Shown here piece after piece: positions 35,487 through 44,845 of a DNA stretch of 64,000 nt; position 1 is the first letter of the stretch; every line of letters starts with the position of its first letter. Below the pieces are notes generated by a model. That model made no database searches, was not told the origin of the DNA, and was given only the letters and a program-made list of their open reading frames with translations. This stretch comes from Rufibacter latericius (lineage in GTDB: Bacteria; Bacteroidota; Bacteroidia; Cytophagales; Hymenobacteraceae). The stretch spans positions 1 to 64,000 of the forward strand of contig NZ_RJJD01000013.1 of NCBI RefSeq assembly GCF_003721515.1. The letters are read 5' to 3'. The position numbers were made by a program, and so were the translations under genes.

Positions 35487-37496
35487 TTAAAACTTCATCC
35501 GCTGGATTCTGATGGCGTTCAGAATAGCCAGAAAAGCCACCCCGACATCAGCGAAAACGGCTTCCCACATGGAGGCCACGCCAAACGCCCCGAACGCCAG
35601 CACCAGTGCCTTCACCCCGAAGGCCAAGCCAATGTTCTGCCAGACAACGCGGTTCGTGCTCTTCCCTATATTGATGGCCGTAGCAATCTTGGAAGGCTGG
35701 TCGTTTTGAATGACTACATCGGCGGTTTCGATGGCCGCATCAGAGCCTAAACCGCCCATGGCCATGCCCACATCGGCCAGCGCAATGACCGGGGCATCAT
35801 TGATGCCGTCTCCCACGAAGGCTACATTTCTCCCTTCCCTCTTCAGGGCCTCTACCTTGCTTACCTTGTCCTCCGGTAATAACCCGCCGAAAGCCTGGTC
35901 AATATTCAATGATTTTGCCACTTTCTGCACGATGGAATCCTTATCCCCGGAAAGCATGACAATGTTTTTGATACCCAGCCCGTGCAGCTGCCCGATAGAT
36001 GCACGGGCATCCTCTTTTATTTTATCCGCAATGATGATGTATCCGGCATACTGGTCATTAATGGCCACCAATACGATGCTCTCCACAATGGCATCAACTT
36101 CCGACGGGTACCCCACCTTGAATTTTTTCAATAGCTTGCCGTTCCCTACCAAAAGGGCTTTTCCGTCTACCGTCCCTTTCAGGCCGTGGCCGGAAATCTC
36201 CTCTACATCCGCTATGCTTTTCTGCCGGTAGCTGTTTCCGGCATGGGCCACCACCGCCAAGGCAATGGGGTGCGTAGATTTGCTTTCCAGGGCCGCCGTA
36301 AGGTCTAGAAACTCGGCTTTCTCTATCCCGATTGCCTCTACCTCCTGTACTTGGAAAACGCCCTCTGTCAAGGTTCCGGTCTTGTCCATCACCACCGTGT
36401 CCACCTTGGTCATCAGGTCTAGGTAATTGGAGCCTTTAAAAAGGATACCGTTCTTGGAAGCTGCCCCAATCCCACCGAAATAACCCAGGGGAATAGAGAT
36501 AACGAGCGCACATGGGCAGGAAATCACCAGAAAAATCAAAGCCCGGTAGAGCCAGTCGTTGAACACATAGTCCGCTACAAGAAAGTACGGAACAATAGTG
36601 AGCGCCACCGCCATGAACACCACCACTGGCGTATAGACTTTGGCAAAGCGGGTAATGAATTGCTGGGTTTTGGCTTTGCGGCTACTGGCCTGTTCCACCA
36701 ATTGCAAAATCTTGGAAAGGGCGCTGTTTTCGTAGGTAGAAGTTACCTTTAACTGGACAACCTGGTCCAGGTTAATCATGCCGGCCAGCACCTTCTCCCC
36801 TTTGGCTTTGGTGTCCGGTTTGGATTCCCCGGTAAGCGCCGCCGTGTTGAAAGAAGAGCGCTCGGTGAGCAATTCGCCATCCAAGGCAACTTTCTCGCCG
36901 GGTTTTATCTCTATGACGTCGTCGATTCTAACCTGTTGCGGATTAACGGGAGTTACCTGGCCCTGCTGCACCAAGCCAACAATCTCCGGTCGGTTATCTA
37001 TCAGAGCCTTGATGGATTTTCGGGACCTGGCTACGGCTGCTTCCTGGAAATGCTCCCCGATGACATAGAACAGCATCACCGCCACGCCCTCGGCGTATTC
37101 GCCGATATAAAACGCCCCCAGCGTAGCGATTCCCATCAAAAAGAACTCATTGAAAACTTCGCCTCTCCCGATGTTTCTGGCGGCATGTACAAGAACTTTG
37201 CCTCCTACCAATAAATACGCGGTGCCGTAGACTCCTATCCGGATATAGTCGGTAAACCAGTCCACTTTGAAATAATCCAGGGCGATTCCGGTTAAAAGCA
37301 GCACCAGACTGATAATGGTAGGGACATAAGAAGCACCCTCGTGCTCTTCGTGCCCTCCCTGCTCACTGGCTTTACCGGCAGGCACCTCACCTTGCCCGTC
37401 GGTTTTAGTAGGCCCCGGCTGTTCAGCAGTCCGGGGAGAGGTAATCTCCATTGGCTTTAATGGAGCGCTTGGGGTATTATCTTCATTTGCTTTCAT
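35487..37496 (-). CDS. Zinc/cadmium/lead-type P1B ATPase
   Basis: The 669-residue ATPase exports soft divalent metals across the inner membrane. The transmembrane metal site is CPC (C327-P328-C329, in SCPCALVISIPLG), DKTGTLTEG is the phosphorylation site and GDGINDAPVIALADVG closes the ATP-binding domain. The N-terminus has no HMA domain but holds a short histidine- and glutamate-rich stretch (GGHEEHEGA) that could bind metal. The reading frame extends further upstream but MKANEDNTP, 10 bp after the DUF3703 stop, is the natural start. The CPC motif with this class of C-terminus points to Zn, Cd or Pb rather than Cu. It is the last gene of the operon led by DUF6660 and the RND fusion. Confidence 0.93.
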   Translation of the reverse strand: MKANEDNTPSAPLKPMEITSPRTAEQPGPTKTDGQGEVPAGKASEQGGHEEHEGASYVPTIISLVLLLTGIALDYFKVDWFTDYIRIGVYGTAYLLVGGKVLVHAARNIGRGEVFNEFFLMGIATLGAFYIGEYAEGVAVMLFYVIGEHFQEAAVARSRKSIKALIDNRPEIVGLVQQGQVTPVNPQQVRIDDVIEIKPGEKVALDGELLTERSSFNTAALTGESKPDTKAKGEKVLAGMINLDQVVQLKVTSTYENSALSKILQLVEQASSRKAKTQQFITRFAKVYTPVVVFMAVALTIVPYFLVADYVFNDWLYRALIFLVISCPCALVISIPLGYFGGIGAASKNGILFKGSNYLDLMTKVDTVVMDKTGTLTEGVFQVQEVEAIGIEKAEFLDLTAALESKSTHPIALAVVAHAGNSYRQKSIADVEEISGHGLKGTVDGKALLVGNGKLLKKFKVGYPSEVDAIVESIVLVAINDQYAGYIIIADKIKEDARASIGQLHGLGIKNIVMLSGDKDSIVQKVAKSLNIDQAFGGLLPEDKVSKVEALKREGRNVAFVGDGINDAPVIALADVGMAMGGLGSDAAIETADVVIQNDQPSKIATAINIGKSTNRVVWQNIGLAFGVKALVLAFGAFGVASMWEAVFADVGVAFLAILNAIRIQRMKF

Positions 37497-37506
37497 GATT
37501 CTAAGT

Positions 37507-37881
37507 TTAAGAATTAGGACTTGCCTGCCGTATGATAGCCTGCAAATCATTGGGAATAGGCATCGGTTTCAAGGCAGGCACATTGGCTCCGCCGGTGTTC
37601 CCGACAGGTATTTCCCCCGCCCAGGATTTTATGCCGCCCACCAGGAGCCGGGGAATCTGCCCCAGTACCTCCTTCATATTCCGTGTTTGCATCCCAAATT
37701 GGAGCATCTTGAAATGCACGGCAGTATGCTCAATGGGATAAGGCTGCCCCAGAATATGAGCCCGTTCCAGATGTGCCCAGGCCTTTTGAAGGTCTTCCTT
37801 TCGCAGACATCCTTGGTAAGCGTTTAACTCTTGCCGGTAAAACGGACGCAGTGTTTTCGGCATTTCCCAGTTGAATTTCAT
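37507..37881 (-). CDS. DUF3703-domain protein
   Basis: The 124-residue protein starts MKFNWEMPKTLRPFYRQELN; an in-frame extension to 37953 runs over the fur stop region and is unlikely. The helical pattern (YQGCLRKEDLQKAWAHLERAHILGQPY, HTAVHFKMLQFGM) and IPRLLVGGIKSWAGEIPVGN identify DUF3703, a family of unknown function found beside heavy-metal efflux genes. It has no signal peptide and no metal-binding cluster. It lies between the Fur-family gene and the P1B ATPase, with the operator-like motif 37924-37943 just upstream, so it and the ATPase may have their own metal-controlled promoter. Confidence 0.85.
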   Translation of the reverse strand: MKFNWEMPKTLRPFYRQELNAYQGCLRKEDLQKAWAHLERAHILGQPYPIEHTAVHFKMLQFGMQTRNMKEVLGQIPRLLVGGIKSWAGEIPVGNTGGANVPALKPMPIPNDLQAIIRQASPNS

Positions 37882-37923
37882 AGTAACCTCCTCATTATAA
37901 ATCAAAGGTAGAGCCGAATACCC

Positions 37924-37943
37924 TGCAACTGCATTGCATTTTA
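37924..37943 (-). promoter_or_regulatory. Fur-type operator-like motif before DUF3703
   Basis: On the minus strand TAAAATGCAATGCAGTTGCA overlaps the last codon of the Fur-family gene and ends 42 bp before the DUF3703 start. Its twin lies at 44477-44496 before DUF6660. The core TGCAA-N5-TTGCA is palindromic, as expected for a Fur-family dimer site. Confidence 0.55.
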
Positions 37944-38357
37944 GCCGCTGCATGTATCGCAGGTGCCTTTCACGATAAGGTTTACTTCCTCGGTTTTGAA
38001 CCTCTCCGGCAAAGCGATGTCAGGAATACGGGACTTCGGCAGGCAGAACGTCTCGCGGCATTTGTTACAGAAAAAATGCACGTGCAGGTCGTGGTGTTCC
38101 TGTGGGTTGCAACTGTCTTGGCAGAGGGCATACTTGACCGCTCCGCTGCCATCATCAATGCTATGCACCAAACCTTTCTCTTCGAATGTCTTTAGGGAGC
38201 GGTAAAGCGTTATCCGGTCCGCCCGGTCAAAATAGGTTTCCAAGTCACTAAGACTAACCGCAGCCGATTGTTTTAAAAGGTAGTCCAGCACCAGCAGCCG
38301 CATTGCGGTTGGCCGGATTTCCTTTTGATGCAAAGTTTTATCTAAGTCCTGTAGCAT
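37941..38357 (-). CDS. Fur-family metal-responsive repressor
   Basis: The 138-residue protein has a winged helix (ITLYRSLKTFEEKGLVHSIDD) and the metal-binding HDLHVHFFCNKCRETFCLP segment with two HxH-type and one CxxC site, plus a second CxxC at the C-terminus (CDTCSG), a structural zinc site. It resembles Zur/CzcR-like regulators. Embedded in the efflux operon, it is positioned to sense Zn or Cd and repress the operon; the specificity is inferred. It starts 11 bp after the fusion-lipoprotein stop. Confidence 0.9.
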   Translation of the reverse strand: MLQDLDKTLHQKEIRPTAMRLLVLDYLLKQSAAVSLSDLETYFDRADRITLYRSLKTFEEKGLVHSIDDGSGAVKYALCQDSCNPQEHHDLHVHFFCNKCRETFCLPKSRIPDIALPERFKTEEVNLIVKGTCDTCSG

Positions 38358-38368
38358 TAAGCAAGATA

Positions 38369-39574
38369 TTAATGGCCTTCACCTTCTTCCTCGGAGTTCC
38401 GCATCTTGGCCAGCAGGGAATAGGCTCCCTTCGTCACAAAGTTTGCCTGACTGGTATCTATACCGGCAGGCAGGGCTACCTGAACGAAACTCTCGGCTTC
38501 CGCCCCCTTCTCAATTTGAACCATCCGAAACTTCTTCATTACCGCTTCGCCTTCTTTTTCCTGGCCGGTATAAAGGAATATATAATTCAGGCCGTTATCC
38601 TGCACCACGGCTTCTTCCGGAAGAGCCAATACCTGGTTCCCGTCCAGCGCTACCTGGGCCTGCACATACATTCCCGGTACCAGGTCTTTGTCTTCCTCTT
38701 CCATGTGGGCATGCACCCGCACGGTGCGCTCTCCGCTGATTTCCTTGCCAATCAGGTAGATGGTAGCCTCATGCTGGGCAACAGTCTCATTGGGAAGTGA
38801 ATAGCGAATCTTCTGTCCTTTTTTAAGGGAGGATACATTCTTTTCAAATACCGTCAATTCCACATGCAGATGTTCGGTGTCCGCTATCCGGAACAGCACA
38901 TCCGTGGGGTTCACGAACTGGCCTACATTGGCATTGATGTAAGTGACATACCCGTCTATGGGAGAATAAAGAGGCAGGATTCGCCTGATTTTACCCTCCC
39001 GCAGGGAAGACGGGGCAATGCCTACAATCCTGAGCCGCTCGCCCAACGCCTCCACCTGAGACCTGGCGGCTCTGTACTCAGCCGTGGCTTTTTGGTAGGC
39101 TTTGGCGGAGGTTACCTGCTCCTGGGACAGTTCCTTCTGTCTTTGGTAGTCCTGCTCCAGAAAGGTAAGGCTGCTTTTTGCCTCCAGGTATTCCTGCTGC
39201 AGCGTCACAAACTCCGGGTTTTCGATACTCGCGATTTGCTGCCCTTTCCGGACCCGCATCCCCTCCAGCAGCTCCGTGCTTTTCACATAACCGCCCAAAG
39301 GGGCACTCACGGAGGCCATGTTCTGCGGGGGCAGGTCCAGCTTTCCGGTTAAAGTCAGAATATTGCTCAGGTTGCGCATTTGGGGCTTTCCTAATGCGAT
39401 ACCCGCGACACGGTATTGTTCCTGGGTCAGCTCTGCCGCCTGCGGGCCTTCTTCGTGTTGTTCTTCCGCCTGTGCCTCCCCGGTTTCCTGTGCCGGTTCG
39501 GATTCGTCCCCGCAGGAGGAGAAAAGCAAGAGGCCTAAGAGGAATAGCAGGTATATAGGATTTATCCTTTTCAT
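38369..39574 (-). CDS. RND efflux periplasmic adaptor lipoprotein (CzcB/CusB-like)
   Basis: The 401-residue protein starts at MKRINPIYLLFLLGLLLFSSC, with lipobox FSSC, so it is anchored at a membrane. After a glutamate-rich linker come the beta-barrel and lipoyl-type segments (LDLPPQNMASVSAPLGGYV, RKGQQIASIENPEFVTLQQEYLEAKSSL with a coiled-coil hairpin to VEALGERLR, LPLYSPIDGYVTYIN) and a C-terminal barrel (FVQVALPAG). It bridges the inner membrane pump and the outer membrane channel. It begins 26 bp after the pump gene stop, as a translational neighbour, and ends with a run of charged residues. Confidence 0.92.
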   Translation of the reverse strand: MKRINPIYLLFLLGLLLFSSCGDESEPAQETGEAQAEEQHEEGPQAAELTQEQYRVAGIALGKPQMRNLSNILTLTGKLDLPPQNMASVSAPLGGYVKSTELLEGMRVRKGQQIASIENPEFVTLQQEYLEAKSSLTFLEQDYQRQKELSQEQVTSAKAYQKATAEYRAARSQVEALGERLRIVGIAPSSLREGKIRRILPLYSPIDGYVTYINANVGQFVNPTDVLFRIADTEHLHVELTVFEKNVSSLKKGQKIRYSLPNETVAQHEATIYLIGKEISGERTVRVHAHMEEEDKDLVPGMYVQAQVALDGNQVLALPEEAVVQDNGLNYIFLYTGQEKEGEAVMKKFRMVQIEKGAEAESFVQVALPAGIDTSQANFVTKGAYSLLAKMRNSEEEGEGH

Positions 39575-39599
39575 GGAATTTCGGTTAAGCCTAAGAAGG

Positions 39600-42500
39600 C
39601 TACTGTTTGTTATCTGTGATGAATTGTAGTTCAATGACTGCCTGGTCATACTTGTAAAGCGTCTCCAGGTAATTCGCCCGGATAGCCAAGGCTCGGTTCA
39701 GGTTCAGGAGGTATTCCTGGTAGTTAATCTCACCGGCCCGGTAAGCCTTGGTGGCTTGGTCAATGATGAGTTGCGCCTGGGGCAGTGCGGTGCGTTCGTA
39801 GTACCCAACGCTGGCCTGAAATTTCAGGACCTGCTGATGGGCTTCCTCCCCCTGGGCCTCCAATCCGTTCCGGAGGTGTTGCAGGTTCTGTTGCGCAATC
39901 TGGGTCTGTACTTTTGCCGCCTCAATACGTTTTCTCTGCGGCTTTGCCCAGATTGGGATTCCTACCCCTACCATCACTTCATGGGGCGCTTCCATGTCCA
40001 CGCCTCCGCCAATTTCGCTACTGCCCCCTCCCAAGGTCCGGTTGGTGTAGCCCAGTTTCAGGTCCGGCAGCAGTTTTGCCTGTTCCAGGCCGGTCTCTGC
40101 CTCCCGCACCGCTACCTGTTGCCGGGCCAGCTGTAACGCTGGATTCTGTTCCACTAGCTGGAGGGTGGCATCTGGTAAAGGCAGCCGGTTGAGCGTTGTG
40201 TCAGCCGGGGCCACTAAGCTGTCTGTTACCAGCAAAGCCTGCAGACGGGCCTGAAATACTGCCTGGTCGGCTTTTGCCTGAAACACGTTATTCCCTACTT
40301 CCGCCAGCTGGGTTTCGGCGGTCACTTTTTCCAGCAGGTTGGTTTCCCCGGTCTTGAGCCGTACCTGGGCGGCGCGGAGAAACTGGGAATACAGACTATC
40401 CTGGTAGGCGAGCAATTGCAGTTGGGAAAGCGTGTACACCAACCCGTAGTAATTCAACCTTACCTCGCGGACGATTTCCCGCTGGCGTTGGGTCAGGTTT
40501 ATCTTGCTTACCTCTACCAGTTCTTCCGCCAGTTTCGCCTGCCTAGTAAAAATAGTCGGGAAAGGCAGGGACTGCGTAACGGATACCTCATGGTCATACT
40601 GCCCGGACTCCAGCTTCCCGGTGGAGAATTGCAACTGGGTTTTCTCCACATCATAAGCGGAGCCTTGCAGGCTCTGGCTGCGCCTGATACCGAGCCTCAC
40701 CGCCTCTACGGATGGGTTCTTTTCCAGGGCCCGGTTCACCGCCTCTTCCAGGGAATAAATTTTAGCTGGCTGCTGCTGGGCTTGTGCGGGAACGGAACTC
40801 ACCGCCACGGCAACTATGCTAAGGATAAATATGGTCAAGGCTGCCGATAGCCCACCACCTTCACGGCTATTCTCCTTCTTTTTCATAAAGTAGCTTTCAA
40901 TCAGAATATAAAGGACGGGCAATACCACCAAGGTGAGCAGGGTGGAGGTCACCAAGCCCCCGATCACAACCGTGGCCAATGGCTTCTGCACCTCAGCCCC
41001 TGCCGAGTTGGAGAGGGCCATGGGCAGAAACCCTAGGGAGGCCACGGCAGCCGTCATCAAAACCGGACGCAAGCGCACGGCGGTGCCGTTCAGCACTACC
41101 TGTTTCAGGTCCTGAATCCCCTCTTCCTTCCGTTGCCGGTTGAACTCGGCAATCAGCACGATGCCGTTCAGCACGGCCACGCCGAACAGGGCGATAAACC
41201 CGACCCCGGCTGAGATGCTGAAGGGCATTCCCCTAAGCCACAGCGCCAATATTCCGCCAATGGCAGACAGCGGAATGGCCGTGAAGATGAGCAAAGAATG
41301 CCTGACAGAGCCGAAAGTGAAATAGAGCAACAGGAAAATAAGCGCCAGGGCCGCCGGAACGGCCACCGAGAGCCGTTTGTTGGCTTCCTGTAGGTTCTCA
41401 AACTGGCCTCCGTAGGTCATAAAGTACCCGGTGGGGAGCTGCACCTGCTGGTCTATTTTCTGCTGTACTTCCTCCACCACGCTGGCAATGTCCCGTCCCC
41501 GCACGTTAAAGCCCACGATGATGCGCCTTTGGGCATCCTCGCGCTGAATCTGGTTTGGGCCTTGCCGGTACTCGATATCTGCCAGCTGCTCCAGCGGGAC
41601 CTGCACGCCGTTGGGGGCCGTGACATACAGCTGCCGAACGCTGGAAATGTCTTTTCTTTGCTCTTGCGCCAAACGCACCACCAACTCAAAGCGGCGGTCT
41701 CCCTCATACACCATCCCCGCACTCTGCCCCGCGAACGCGGCGTTGAGGGCCTGGTTCACCGTCTCCACGTCCAGCCCGAACTTGGCAATCTGGCTGCGGT
41801 CAATATCCACCACAATCTGCGGCAGCCCGGAGACCTGTTCCAGGTACAGGTCCTCAGCCCCCTCCACGGAAGCCACCACCATGCCCACCTCCTTTGAAAG
41901 CCGCGTCAGCTGCTCCAGGTCCTCCCCGAATATCTTGATGCCTACATCCTGGCGTACCCCGGAGATAAGTTCATTGGACCGAAGCTGGATGGGCTGGGAT
42001 ACCCCGAAGGTAACCCCTGGGATAGTTTCCAGGGCTTCCGTCATCTTTTCGGCCAGCTCCTCCCGCGTGTCGGCACTGGTCCATTCGTCTTTGTCCTTTA
42101 GGAGAATGGTGACATCGGCGGATTCCATGGGCATCGGGTCAGTGGGAATCTCGGCGGCCCCGATTTTGCTGATGACCTCCTCCACCTCCGGAAACCGCTC
42201 CTGGAGTATCTTGGAGGCGAGGGACACTTTCTCTATGGTTTCCGAAAGGGAGCTGCCGGTCAGCAGCCTGGTCTCCAGGGCAAAATCGCCTTCTTCCAGG
42301 GTAGGGATGAACTCACTGCCCATGCGGGAGAAGATCACCAGGCTAAGGCTGAAAAGCACCACGGCAGCGATGATGACCACGGCTTTCAGCCTCAAAGCAC
42401 CCGTTATGAGCGGGCTGTACATCCGCTGGAAGAAGTCCATCATCCGGTCAGATATATTCCGTTTGTGGGTGGTGTTCTTGCTCAACAGCAGGGCCGACAT

Positions 42501-43988
42501 CATGGGCACGTAAGTGAGCGAGAGCAGGAAAGCCCCCAGGATGGCAAAGGAGACGGTCAGCGCCATCGGGCGGAACATCTTGCCTTCTATGCCCACCAAC
42601 ACTAAGATAGGCAGGTACACAATCAGGATGATGATTTCCCCGAAGGCGGCGGATGTCCTGATTTTACGGGCTGAATCGTACACCTCCTCGTCCATCTGGG
42701 ACTGGGTCAATCGGCCACTGCCCTTCAGAACTAAGTGGTGCATGGTCGCTTCCACAATGATCACCGCCCCGTCCACGATAAGGCCGAAGTCGATGGCTCC
42801 CAGGCTCATCAGGTTGCCGGACACGCCAAAGAGGTTCATCATGATAATGGCGAAGAGCATGGCCAGCGGAATGACGGAGGCCACCACCAGCCCGGCCCGG
42901 AGATTGCCCAGGAAAAGTACCAGGACAAAAATGACAATCAAAGCACCCTCTATCAGGTTGGTGGTGACGGTGTCCATGGCCCGGCCAATCAAATCACTCC
43001 GGTCCAGGAAAGCCTCTATCTCCACGCCCTCGGGCAGCGATTGCCGTATTTGGTCCATTCGCACTTTCACCCGCTCCACTACCTGGTTGGTGTTCTCCCC
43101 TTTCAGCAGCATCACGATGCCGCCTACCGCTTCCCCTTGTATATTGGTGAGCGCACCGTAGCGGTTGGCGCTCCCGAACTGGACCACGCCAATATCGCCG
43201 ATGAGCACCGGCGTGCCGTTGGAGGTGCTGCTGACCACTACTTTCTTTATCTCATCCAGGCTCTCAATCAGACCCTCGCTGCGGACAAAGTAGGCGTTGG
43301 GCTTTTTATCGATGTAGGCCCCCCCGGTGTTTCCGTTGTTCCGCTCCAGGGCCTCCAGCACATCGGTGATGCTCAGGCTGTGGGCTTTCAGCCTGTCCGG
43401 GTCAAGGGCCACCTCGTACTGCTTCAGAAACCCACCGAAGCTGTTCACCTCCGCCACACCGGGCGTACCGAGCAGCTGCCGCCGCACGATCCAGTCCTGG
43501 ATGGAGCGCAGTTCCATGGCGGAGTATTTTTTCTCGTAGCCAGGCTTCGGGTGCACCACGTACTGGTAGATTTCCCCCAATCCGGTGGAGATGGGGGACA
43601 TCTCCGGGCTCCCCACCCCCGGCGGGATTTTCCCGCTGGCCTCGGAAAGCCGCTCATTCACCTGCTGCCGCGCCCAGTAGATATCCACCTTGTCCTTGAA
43701 AACGATGGTTACTACCGAAAGGCCAAAACGGGAGATGGAACGGACCTCATCGACTTCGGAAATGGTGGCCATAGTCTGTTCCACCGGGTAACTGATAAGC
43801 CGCTCCACCTCCTGGGCCGCCAGTGAGGGGCTGGTGGTAATGACCTGTACCTGGTTATTGGTGATATCAGGCACGGCATCAATAGGAAGCTGCGTAAGGG
43901 AATAGACACCCCAGATAACAAGCCCCAAGGTGAAAATACCGATGATGATTTTGTTGTAAATAGAGAAGTGTATTATGCGGTCAAGCAT
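39600..43988 (-). CDS. CusA/CzcA-type RND pump fused to a TolC-type outer membrane channel
   Basis: The 1462-residue protein is two proteins in one. Residues 1 to about 1034 form the RND pump: PIDAVPDITNNQVQV, the substrate-pore and periplasmic loops, SLGAIDFGLIVDGAVI in TM4 and the proton-relay region, and GVAVLNGIVLIAEFNRQRK near the end. At M1035 a second start-like element begins (KKKENS, then a hydrophobic stretch LSAALTIFILSIVAVAVSS, then AQAQQ), a near-perfect signal peptide with a likely cleavage site. From about 1070 the outer membrane factor follows (SLEEAVNRALEKNPSVEAV to VIELQFIT). The fusion ensures equal amounts of pump and channel. Processing by signal peptidase may separate the halves. 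It is the first large gene after DUF6660. Confidence 0.93.
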   Translation of the reverse strand: MLDRIIHFSIYNKIIIGIFTLGLVIWGVYSLTQLPIDAVPDITNNQVQVITTSPSLAAQEVERLISYPVEQTMATISEVDEVRSISRFGLSVVTIVFKDKVDIYWARQQVNERLSEASGKIPPGVGSPEMSPISTGLGEIYQYVVHPKPGYEKKYSAMELRSIQDWIVRRQLLGTPGVAEVNSFGGFLKQYEVALDPDRLKAHSLSITDVLEALERNNGNTGGAYIDKKPNAYFVRSEGLIESLDEIKKVVVSSTSNGTPVLIGDIGVVQFGSANRYGALTNIQGEAVGGIVMLLKGENTNQVVERVKVRMDQIRQSLPEGVEIEAFLDRSDLIGRAMDTVTTNLIEGALIVIFVLVLFLGNLRAGLVVASVIPLAMLFAIIMMNLFGVSGNLMSLGAIDFGLIVDGAVIIVEATMHHLVLKGSGRLTQSQMDEEVYDSARKIRTSAAFGEIIILIVYLPILVLVGIEGKMFRPMALTVSFAILGAFLLSLTYVPMMSALLLSKNTTHKRNISDRMMDFFQRMYSPLITGALRLKAVVIIAAVVLFSLSLVIFSRMGSEFIPTLEEGDFALETRLLTGSSLSETIEKVSLASKILQERFPEVEEVISKIGAAEIPTDPMPMESADVTILLKDKDEWTSADTREELAEKMTEALETIPGVTFGVSQPIQLRSNELISGVRQDVGIKIFGEDLEQLTRLSKEVGMVVASVEGAEDLYLEQVSGLPQIVVDIDRSQIAKFGLDVETVNQALNAAFAGQSAGMVYEGDRRFELVVRLAQEQRKDISSVRQLYVTAPNGVQVPLEQLADIEYRQGPNQIQREDAQRRIIVGFNVRGRDIASVVEEVQQKIDQQVQLPTGYFMTYGGQFENLQEANKRLSVAVPAALALIFLLLYFTFGSVRHSLLIFTAIPLSAIGGILALWLRGMPFSISAGVGFIALFGVAVLNGIVLIAEFNRQRKEEGIQDLKQVVLNGTAVRLRPVLMTAAVASLGFLPMALSNSAGAEVQKPLATVVIGGLVTSTLLTLVVLPVLYILIESYFMKKKENSREGGGLSAALTIFILSIVAVAVSSVPAQAQQQPAKIYSLEEAVNRALEKNPSVEAVRLGIRRSQSLQGSAYDVEKTQLQFSTGKLESGQYDHEVSVTQSLPFPTIFTRQAKLAEELVEVSKINLTQRQREIVREVRLNYYGLVYTLSQLQLLAYQDSLYSQFLRAAQVRLKTGETNLLEKVTAETQLAEVGNNVFQAKADQAVFQARLQALLVTDSLVAPADTTLNRLPLPDATLQLVEQNPALQLARQQVAVREAETGLEQAKLLPDLKLGYTNRTLGGGSSEIGGGVDMEAPHEVMVGVGIPIWAKPQRKRIEAAKVQTQIAQQNLQHLRNGLEAQGEEAHQQVLKFQASVGYYERTALPQAQLIIDQATKAYRAGEINYQEYLLNLNRALAIRANYLETLYKYDQAVIELQFITDNKQ

Positions 43989-44135
43989 AGTTTATGGCTT
44001 TAAATCAAAATTCCAGGATTCTTCTGCCAGACTAAACCGATGCCTTTAAACAGCCATTAGGCGGAATATAGGCATAGGCAAAGCCGTGAAGCTTCCTTGG
44101 CGGAACTTCACAGGGCAGGCAAAAACAAATTCGGT

Positions 44136-44450
44136 TTAAAGCTTTGGCGGTTGCCAGATAGAAAAGGAAAGGGTGGGGACACTGGCTACCCGATGAACCG
44201 GTACCGGGATGGTTACCTTGAAGGCTAAGGGGCTTGCTTTCTGGGTAACGGCCTGCAACGCGAAACCGGCGCAGCAACTGCAGATACACAGCGGGGAACA
44301 TAAATCCGCAGCCGGGGAGTGGTCTTCCGAATCAGTGTTTGGGTTGATGCTGGTTTGCGCAGGCGTATCTACCCTTGGTGCCGCATCGGCACAGGGGATA
44401 CATGACATTACTGTCATGAATACGCTCAGAAGGATAGCAAACCATTTCAT
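44136..44450 (-). CDS. DUF6660-family small exported protein
   Basis: The 104-residue protein has a signal peptide (MKWFAILLSVFMTVMSCIPC) and cysteine-rich patches (CADAAPR, LCSPLCICSCCAGF) and ends SFSIWQPPKL, the WQPPK tail of this family. Members occur beside metal efflux genes in Bacteroidota; the cysteines could bind metal ions. It is the first gene of the long efflux operon, 147 bp upstream of the RND fusion. The operator-like motif 44477-44496 lies 26 bp before its start. Confidence 0.85.
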   Translation of the reverse strand: MKWFAILLSVFMTVMSCIPCADAAPRVDTPAQTSINPNTDSEDHSPAADLCSPLCICSCCAGFALQAVTQKASPLAFKVTIPVPVHRVASVPTLSFSIWQPPKL

Positions 44451-44845
44451 CTACTGCAAATCTAATAAAAACCATTTGCAATCGTATTGCATTTTATGAA
44501 AGACACGGGGCCACTCTTTGTCGCAAAAGGTAACTCTAACTATTCCCCTCATATGTAATGTAAAGCCGATAGCCGCTCTTATGATAAACAGGCTCAAGCC
44601 TTACCCTTTCTTGTGCAGGGAGGCGCTAACTAAAGGGAAGAAATACTCAAACTAACCGGACGGCAACTCAGCCACTGAATCATTTCCATCGCTCAAATGA
44701 AAATCCCCTAAGTGCATTAACAATTAGTCTGAGCAAGAGTTCACCAAGAAAATACTGCCTAGTGGGGCAAAGAAGCCCTGTAGCGGTCTATTAATATTAA
44801 CTCAATATTTACACTTCGTAAAGGCTATGGGTGTATATTTGCTAA
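44451..44845. promoter_or_regulatory. Divergent control region between the two DUF6660 genes
   Basis: The region carries the motif at 44477-44496 (listed separately) and no gene. A TAGATTTG word on the minus strand about 10 bp before the leftward start is a possible -7 box. TATATTTG at 44834-44841 lies 4 bp before the rightward ATG, so if used the mRNA would be nearly leaderless. Confidence 0.4.
44477..44496 (-). promoter_or_regulatory. Fur-type operator-like motif before DUF6660
   Basis: TAAAATGCAATACGATTGCA on the minus strand differs from the copy before DUF3703 (37924-37943) at only three variable spacer positions. It contains the dyad TGCAA-N5-TTGCA and overlaps the likely promoter of the efflux operon, as expected for a repressor site. 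Confidence 0.6.

Noticed and set aside
42514..43826. Long frames opposite the CusA-type gene
   Set aside because: Antisense shadows of a GC-rich gene, low-complexity composition and no family similarity.
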